The notes beneath the pieces were generated by a model that was given only the letters and a program-made list of their open reading frames with translations, ran no database searches and was not told the DNA's origin. DNA of 64,000 bases, taken from positions 1 through 64,000 of the forward strand of contig JAQYDN010000017.1 in assembly GCA_028724185.1 (NCBI GenBank), written 5' to 3'. The stretch is from Bacillota bacterium. GTDB lineage: Bacteria > Bacillota > Clostridia > Tissierellales > Peptoniphilaceae. Position numbers and translations under genes: made by a program. Positions 60,033 through 64,000 of this stretch are shown piece by piece; positions within the stretch are counted from its first letter, which is position 1; every line of letters begins with the position of its first letter.

Positions 60033-60847
60033 AGATGCGCATAAAGAGCCGCGATCTCCTTTTTGTGATCGTCTCCCTCTCCCGGCGTCTCCAGCGCGAG
60101 CGGAAGGCCCCGGAACGCTCGATATCCCACGAAGTCGCCGATCGTTAGAAGCCCTATTTCGCCCGCTCCTAGGGGAGCGTGGCGATCTTTTTTTGCGGCA
60201 AACGGCGTGAGCGAATCGTTGACGTGGATGCCCCTCACGCGCTTAAGTCCGACCGTCTCTTCAATCGCCGAAGCGACGTCGTCCGGACGCGTAAGGTCGT
60301 AACCCGCGCTGAAGAGGTGGCAAGTGTCCAAGACGACGCCGAGTTTTTCGTCGCCGAGGGCGTCAATTATCGCGCTCAACTCCTCGAGGCGGCTCCCCAC
60401 TTCACTTCCCTTGCCGCTCATCGTCTCGAGGCAGATCGCGCGGTCGGGAAAGTCCTCCTTCACCCGGTCCAGACCCGAAATAATGCGATCGATCCCCGTC
60501 GCGATCCCGTCTCCGGTGTGGGCTCCCGGGTGGAAGACGTAGATCGTGTCCTCCGGATAACGAGCTAAACGCGCCATGTCGTCTCGTATCAGCGCGACGC
60601 TTTTCTCTCTCACATTCTCCTTCGACGAGGCGAGGTTCATCGTATAGGCGCCGTGAGCGAAGAGCGGCCCGAACGATTCGCGCGCCGCACAAAACGCCTC
60701 GAGATCCTCCTCGTCCAATGCCTTCGCCCGCGATCCTCTGGGGTTTCTCGTAAAAAATTGAAACGTATTGGCGCCGTATGCCGAGACCTCCCCCATGGCC
60801 GCGACAAACCCTTTCGACACCGACGTATGGTAACCGATCTTTCTCAT
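60020..60847 (-). CDS. nfo: Endonuclease IV
   Basis: A 275-residue apurinic endonuclease of the Nfo family: starts IGYHTSVSKGF, has GANTFQFFTRNPRG, LETMSGKGSEVG, DTCHLFSAGYD and HVNDSLTPFAAKKDRH, which supply the zinc ligands. It cuts DNA at abasic sites in base excision repair. Only a weak ribosome site precedes its ATG, and the stop of a tiny upstream gene lies one base before it, so translation is probably coupled. Confidence 0.95.
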   Translation of the reverse strand: MRKIGYHTSVSKGFVAAMGEVSAYGANTFQFFTRNPRGSRAKALDEEDLEAFCAARESFGPLFAHGAYTMNLASSKENVREKSVALIRDDMARLARYPEDTIYVFHPGAHTGDGIATGIDRIISGLDRVKEDFPDRAICLETMSGKGSEVGSRLEELSAIIDALGDEKLGVVLDTCHLFSAGYDLTRPDDVASAIEETVGLKRVRGIHVNDSLTPFAAKKDRHAPLGAGEIGLLTIGDFVGYRAFRGLPLALETPGEGDDHKKEIAALYAHLQSM

Positions 60848-60848
60848 A

Positions 60849-60917
60849 TCACTTTCCCTTCTGGGGCAACCACATCACGACGACGACCAATAAAAACACA
60901 ATCCATCTGACATCCAC
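60849..60917 (-). CDS. 22-codon membrane peptide upstream of nfo
   Basis: A very short gene below usual annotation limits. GTG start at 60917 with GGGAGG 7 bases upstream, then 22 residues beginning MDVRWIVFLLVVVVMWLP and ending in basic QKGK, then TGA. It is one hydrophobic helix with a positive tail. The stop ends one base before the nfo ATG. It has a much better ribosome site than nfo itself, so it may act as a leader for coupled translation, or the peptide may have its own role. Not recognised as a known family. Confidence 0.6.
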   Translation of the reverse strand: MDVRWIVFLLVVVVMWLPQKGK

Positions 60918-60961
60918 GACACTTCCTCCCTTTCGAGGACAGTATAGCGGAAAGGAGAAAG

Positions 60962-60984
60962 AAAAAAGTGCCCTTCGGCACTTT
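60962..60984 (-). terminator. Terminator of the operon starting before 61358
   Basis: AAAGTGCC-CTTC-GGCACTTT (60965-60984); on the minus strand a T-run follows at 60962-60967. Confidence 0.85.
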
Positions 60985-61034
60985 CGTCTAGCTTATTAAA
61001 CAGATCTTAACACTTATCCCACGATCTTCACGTT

Positions 61035-61358
61035 TTAATCATCAAACGACGCGAGCGGGATATAATTGACGACCGGGACTTCGTAGGGATGGATGCGGTC
61101 GATGATGCGTTGGACCTCCTCGCGGTCCTCTTCGCGAATTCGAAATTCCATCTTGATCTCCTCGCGCACCTGAACTTTCCCGACGTCGCCGTCGTAGGGG
61201 TCGGCTCCCTCGAGGGGGCGCCAGTGCCCTTCGACGCGCATCGTGGAGAAGGCATAGTCGTAACAGCCTTCTTTTAAAATGTCCGCCTCGTTTAAGTCAT
61301 TGGCGAGTTCTACGACGAACGTCTCGGGGATAAATATTTCAACTTTTAAGAAATTCAT
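61035..61358 (-). CDS. Stand-alone PII/CutA-like domain (YqfO/NIF3-insert type)
   Basis: A 107-residue protein matching the domain that is inserted in NIF3/YqfO proteins (COG3323 type): CYDYAFSTMRVEGHWRPLEG, a DPYDGDVGKVQ loop and the end RIHPYEVPVVNYIPL. Here it is free-standing. The fold resembles PII/CutA trimers; ligand and role are unknown. It overlaps the membrane protein gene before it by 4 bases. Confidence 0.8.
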   Translation of the reverse strand: MNFLKVEIFIPETFVVELANDLNEADILKEGCYDYAFSTMRVEGHWRPLEGADPYDGDVGKVQVREEIKMEFRIREEDREEVQRIIDRIHPYEVPVVNYIPLASFDD

Positions 61359-62125
61359 AGTTCACCTTCATCCATTACTTCATCCCGATCGTCTTCCCAT
61401 TCACTAAACGCTCCCCGCTCGACGAGTTCACGCAAGACATCGACGAGAGCGAAATACGTCACAAGCCCCGATACAATCGTCAACACGGCCTGTATCACGT
61501 TCGAAAACGCGCCGCCCGAGGCACCTATCGAAAGCGACGCAAAGCTGGCGATAACGGCGAGGACGACGATGATAATACCCGCAACGACCAAGCGGCCGAA
61601 GATCATGCCCTTGTGGCCTTTCGTCGCGCGCCACGACTTCTTGATCGGTTCGAATGCCTCCGATCGCCCCTGCAACTGTTCCAATCCGACGACGGCACCT
61701 AAAGGCGTCATGGCGAGCGAAAAGATAATCCCCGGGACGATCAATACGATGAACCCGATCGCCGTCAAGACACTTTGGAGAATGACGGTCAAGATCGTCT
61801 TTCCGGCGTAGTGATTAAAGAAGTAGAACATGTCTACCACGCCGATATCGGCACCGTAACGCGCCACTCTGTAGATGGAAAGCGTGATGCCGAAGCCCAT
61901 CAAACCGACGACGATAAAGTAGACGATTTGAAGGGCGATCGATAAGTAAGAAAGACCGGTTATGTGAAACTCCGGTTTGACCTGCCCCGGCTGGATCGGA
62001 TCCATAAATGCGTCACTTCCCAACCCCATCGCGTTCATCAACAAATTAAAGCCCGCGATTAAGACGAGATACAGGATTAGACTCGGGAATACTTTTTTGT
62101 AAATTTCCGATGTCGTTTGTGTCAT
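61355..62125 (-). CDS. Multi-pass membrane protein, DUF975-like
   Basis: A 256-residue protein with about six helices and an acidic C-terminal tail. The middle GFIVLIVPGIIFSLAMTPLG and the SWRATKGHKGMIFGR segment recall DUF975 / glycerophosphodiester-phosphodiesterase membrane domains. The function is unknown. AAAGGAG lies 11 bases before its ATG. It is co-transcribed with the PII-like gene. Confidence 0.7.
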   Translation of the reverse strand: MTQTTSEIYKKVFPSLILYLVLIAGFNLLMNAMGLGSDAFMDPIQPGQVKPEFHITGLSYLSIALQIVYFIVVGLMGFGITLSIYRVARYGADIGVVDMFYFFNHYAGKTILTVILQSVLTAIGFIVLIVPGIIFSLAMTPLGAVVGLEQLQGRSEAFEPIKKSWRATKGHKGMIFGRLVVAGIIIVVLAVIASFASLSIGASGGAFSNVIQAVLTIVSGLVTYFALVDVLRELVERGAFSEWEDDRDEVMDEGEL

Positions 62126-62208
62126 AAAATAAAAAACTCCTTTAGCGGTTCTTCAGTTTCAAACTATTTCTTAAATTTATACCCACTTTTCGGGAAAATT
62201 CTCACATT

Positions 62209-63117
62209 TCAGGTATTTATTTTCTTTTCTCGCGCCATTTTTCGAATCATGGGGAGCACCTGCGCCAAAAATTGGCCGATCAGGATCAGGACGCAGCCCA
62301 CAATTTTTTTTGCATAAAATTCCTCTCCCGCGAAAAAATACGCCGCAAATGTGCCGAAGAGCGACTCCGAGCTGATGATCAGCGCGCTCTTTTCGGGCGA
62401 GGCGTAGCGCTGAGCGTAGTTTTGCAAAAAGAAGGCGACGGCGGTGTTCAACACCACCATGTAGATCAATCCGCCGACCGAAGCCGTCGTGAGGGGCGCG
62501 ATCTGCATCCGTCCGCCGTAGATGAAAAAGAGCACGAGCGAGATGACGCCCGCGGCGATCAACTGTGCCATCGTAAAGATGATGGAACTCTCCACCTGCG
62601 GCATCCAATAGTCGATGCGGATCATCTGAACGGCAAATAAGAGCGCCATCACAAAAGTCAAGACGTCGCCGATGTTGAGGCGAAAGGACGGTCCGATCGT
62701 CAAAAACCCGACGCCCACGATCGTAAAGACGGCCGCGAGCATAATGTTTTTCCCGGGTTTTATACCCGATACCGCGTAGTGCAAAAGCGGCACGGTGATG
62801 ACGTAACTCACGATGATAAAGGTCTGATTGGCAGGTGTCGTATACCGAAGGCCGACCATTTGAAATGCCGTCCCGATCCCGAGCAAGATCCCCACCTCGG
62901 CGCCGCCCCGAAGCGTGGTCCGATCGACTTTTTTATGTTCCCCGGGAAACAGGACCCAGAGCGCGAACGCGCCGATGAAAAAGCGCAGCACCATCACCCA
63001 ATAGACATCGAAGCTTTCCATCGTAAACTTCGCGGCGACGAAACTGCCGCCCCAAATCATCGCGAGGAGAAAGAGCATCAGCTCGGCGCGACGCTCCCTC
63101 CTGCTCGTCTTATTCAT
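62209..63117 (-). CDS. EamA/DMT-family transporter
   Basis: A 302-residue protein with ten predicted helices in two EamA halves (LLAMIWGGSFVAAKFTMESF at the start and SSESLFGTFAAYFFAGEEF in the second half). DMT members export amino acids or other metabolites; the substrate is unknown. The gene overlaps the end of surE by 8 bases. Confidence 0.9.
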   Translation of the reverse strand: MNKTSRRERRAELMLFLLAMIWGGSFVAAKFTMESFDVYWVMVLRFFIGAFALWVLFPGEHKKVDRTTLRGGAEVGILLGIGTAFQMVGLRYTTPANQTFIIVSYVITVPLLHYAVSGIKPGKNIMLAAVFTIVGVGFLTIGPSFRLNIGDVLTFVMALLFAVQMIRIDYWMPQVESSIIFTMAQLIAAGVISLVLFFIYGGRMQIAPLTTASVGGLIYMVVLNTAVAFFLQNYAQRYASPEKSALIISSESLFGTFAAYFFAGEEFYAKKIVGCVLILIGQFLAQVLPMIRKMAREKKINT

Positions 63118-63868
63118 CCAACCAACTCTTTAGGCGCTCCAACTCTTCATTTCCCGCCAAGCCGTAGACGACGGGCGTCACGGTCGCGTAATCCTTATCG
63201 AGATAATAGCGGTCGGTTCCCTCTCGAAGCGCGAGTTTGCGGCGACCCTTCAGAGACAGTTCGACGTGACCGTTTACCTCTTCTTCGAAGTAGTAGTCGT
63301 AGGCGTTGTCGCCGATTTCCGCCACGCGAACGCCCTTAATCTCATCTTCCTCGAGATAGGGCACGTTGATATTTAAGACGAACGGATCTTGCGCGTTTAA
63401 AAACGGCTTTTGGACCTTATCGAAGACGCGACGGGCGATGAGGGAAGCGGCGTCGAACTTCGCGTCGCCGTCCACCCACTTCGCGCTCACCGCGACGGAG
63501 GGAATGCCCAACAAGACTCCCTCGAGGGCCGCACTCACGGTTCCGGAGTAGATGATGTCCATGCCGGCGTTATAGCCGAGATTGCAACCCGAAAAGATCA
63601 CCTCCGGTCTCCAGGGAACGATCTTGTCGATCCCCGCGCGCACGCAGTCCGCGGGCGTCCCGTTAACACTGTAGGCCTCGCAGTCGACCCCTTCGATCTC
63701 GACTTTTTTGACGATCAAAGAACGCCTGATCGTAATGGCGTGGCTCTGCGCGGAGTGTTCCTCCTCGGGCGCGATGATGATGACCTCGTGATCCCGGGTC
63801 AGTTGTTTCGCCAGCGCCCGAATGCCGGGCGCGAAGTAACCGTCGTCGTTGGTCAGTAAAATTTTCAT
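63110..63868 (-). CDS. surE: 5'-nucleotidase SurE
   Basis: A 252-residue SurE: opens ILLTNDDGYFAPGIRAL with the metal-binding DD pair, then PEEEHSAQSHAIT, SVNGTPADCVRAGID and SGCNLGYNAGMDIIYSGTVSAALEG. It removes phosphate from nucleoside monophosphates. The ATG follows AAAGGAG, 11 bases after the stop of an upstream gene. Confidence 0.95.
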   Translation of the reverse strand: MKILLTNDDGYFAPGIRALAKQLTRDHEVIIIAPEEEHSAQSHAITIRRSLIVKKVEIEGVDCEAYSVNGTPADCVRAGIDKIVPWRPEVIFSGCNLGYNAGMDIIYSGTVSAALEGVLLGIPSVAVSAKWVDGDAKFDAASLIARRVFDKVQKPFLNAQDPFVLNINVPYLEEDEIKGVRVAEIGDNAYDYYFEEEVNGHVELSLKGRRKLALREGTDRYYLDKDYATVTPVVYGLAGNEELERLKSWLDE

Positions 63869-63879
63869 CCCCGTCTCCT

Positions 63880-64000
63880 TTACAGTTCAATCAGTTTCGT
63901 CGGTTCCTTCGGCTTCGCCACCTCGATCATAAAGTCGATCCCCTCGTGGATGTGGTGTTCCGCCAAGGTCTCCCGCGTCGAGCGGGCGGCCAAGAGGGGG
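63880..64000 (-). CDS. C-terminal end of an unrecognised gene
   Basis: Only the last 39 codons before a TAA are inside the window (ETLAEHHIHEGIDFMIEVAK, ending PTKLIEL). The stop is 11 bases before surE, so they share a transcript. I cannot assign a family from this fragment. Confidence 0.6.
   Translation of the reverse strand, partial: PLLAARSTRETLAEHHIHEGIDFMIEVAKPKEPTKLIEL

Overview
The window looks like chromosome of an anaerobic, amino-acid-fermenting Bacillota, GC-rich for its kind. The signs are strong AGGAGG ribosome sites, a V/A-type ATPase instead of an F-type one nearby, an oxygen-sensitive radical 2-hydroxyacyl-CoA dehydratase pathway, and a glycyl-radical enzyme with its activase. 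A GC-rich relative of Peptoniphilus or Aedoeadaptatus (Tissierellia) is my best guess. That placement is inferred from gene content only and is weak.

Layout. 1-2.6 kb: a truncated zinc-ribbon membrane protein and a large lipoprotein. 2.7-11.3 kb: a nine-gene V-type ATPase operon (H-C-I-K-F-E-A-B-D, minus strand). 11.7-16.5 kb: an Lrp-type regulator, then homoserine dehydrogenase divergent from an asd / nitrilase-family amidase / M20 deacylase operon. 17-18.1 kb: a PLP aminotransferase. 18.4-23.7 kb: a KdpD/KdpE-like two-component system followed by a Trk potassium uptake operon (two TrkA-type proteins and TrkH). 23.8-36.1 kb: a complete reductive Stickland pathway on the minus strand, gntR-hadA-hadI-hadB-hadC-ldhA-brnQ-aminotransferase, then a separately promoted acdB-etfB-etfA. 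It would convert leucine (or a similar amino acid) through the 2-oxo acid, D-2-hydroxy acid, its CoA ester and the 2-enoyl-CoA to the saturated acyl-CoA. A divergent acyl-CoA synthetase follows at 36.5 kb. Three near-identical operator-like sites tie gntR, acdB and this synthetase into one likely regulon.

38.3-45 kb: two secreted proteins with copper-amine-oxidase-like stalk domains, an acyl-CoA:carboxylate CoA-transferase, a small membrane protein and a catalase with a long charged N-terminus. 45.1-50.4 kb: a visibly AT-richer block (MaoC hydratase, crotonase, second CoA-transferase, GntP permease, divergent LysR regulator) that reads as an acquired module for a 3-hydroxy acid such as 3-hydroxybutyrate. 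50.5-53.6 kb: a YjjI/YjjW glycyl-radical pair with a divergent Crp/Fnr-family regulator and a palindrome in the class II activator position. 53.6-58.2 kb: a MATE exporter, ProC, and an unusual overlapping operon of two chromate-transporter halves around an EIIC-like membrane protein. 58.5-64 kb: glycerol kinase, endonuclease IV preceded by a 22-codon membrane-peptide gene, a PII/CutA-like domain protein, a multi-pass membrane protein, an EamA transporter, SurE and the end of an unrecognised gene.

I saw no rRNA, tRNA, CRISPR array, insertion sequence or prophage. The points most worth a second look are the GntR regulon sites, the symmetric hom/asd promoter element, the CTCACA repeat array in front of trk, the -41.5 palindrome in front of yjjI, the CHR-EIIC-CHR operon, the low-GC 3-hydroxy acid island and the small membrane peptide upstream of nfo.
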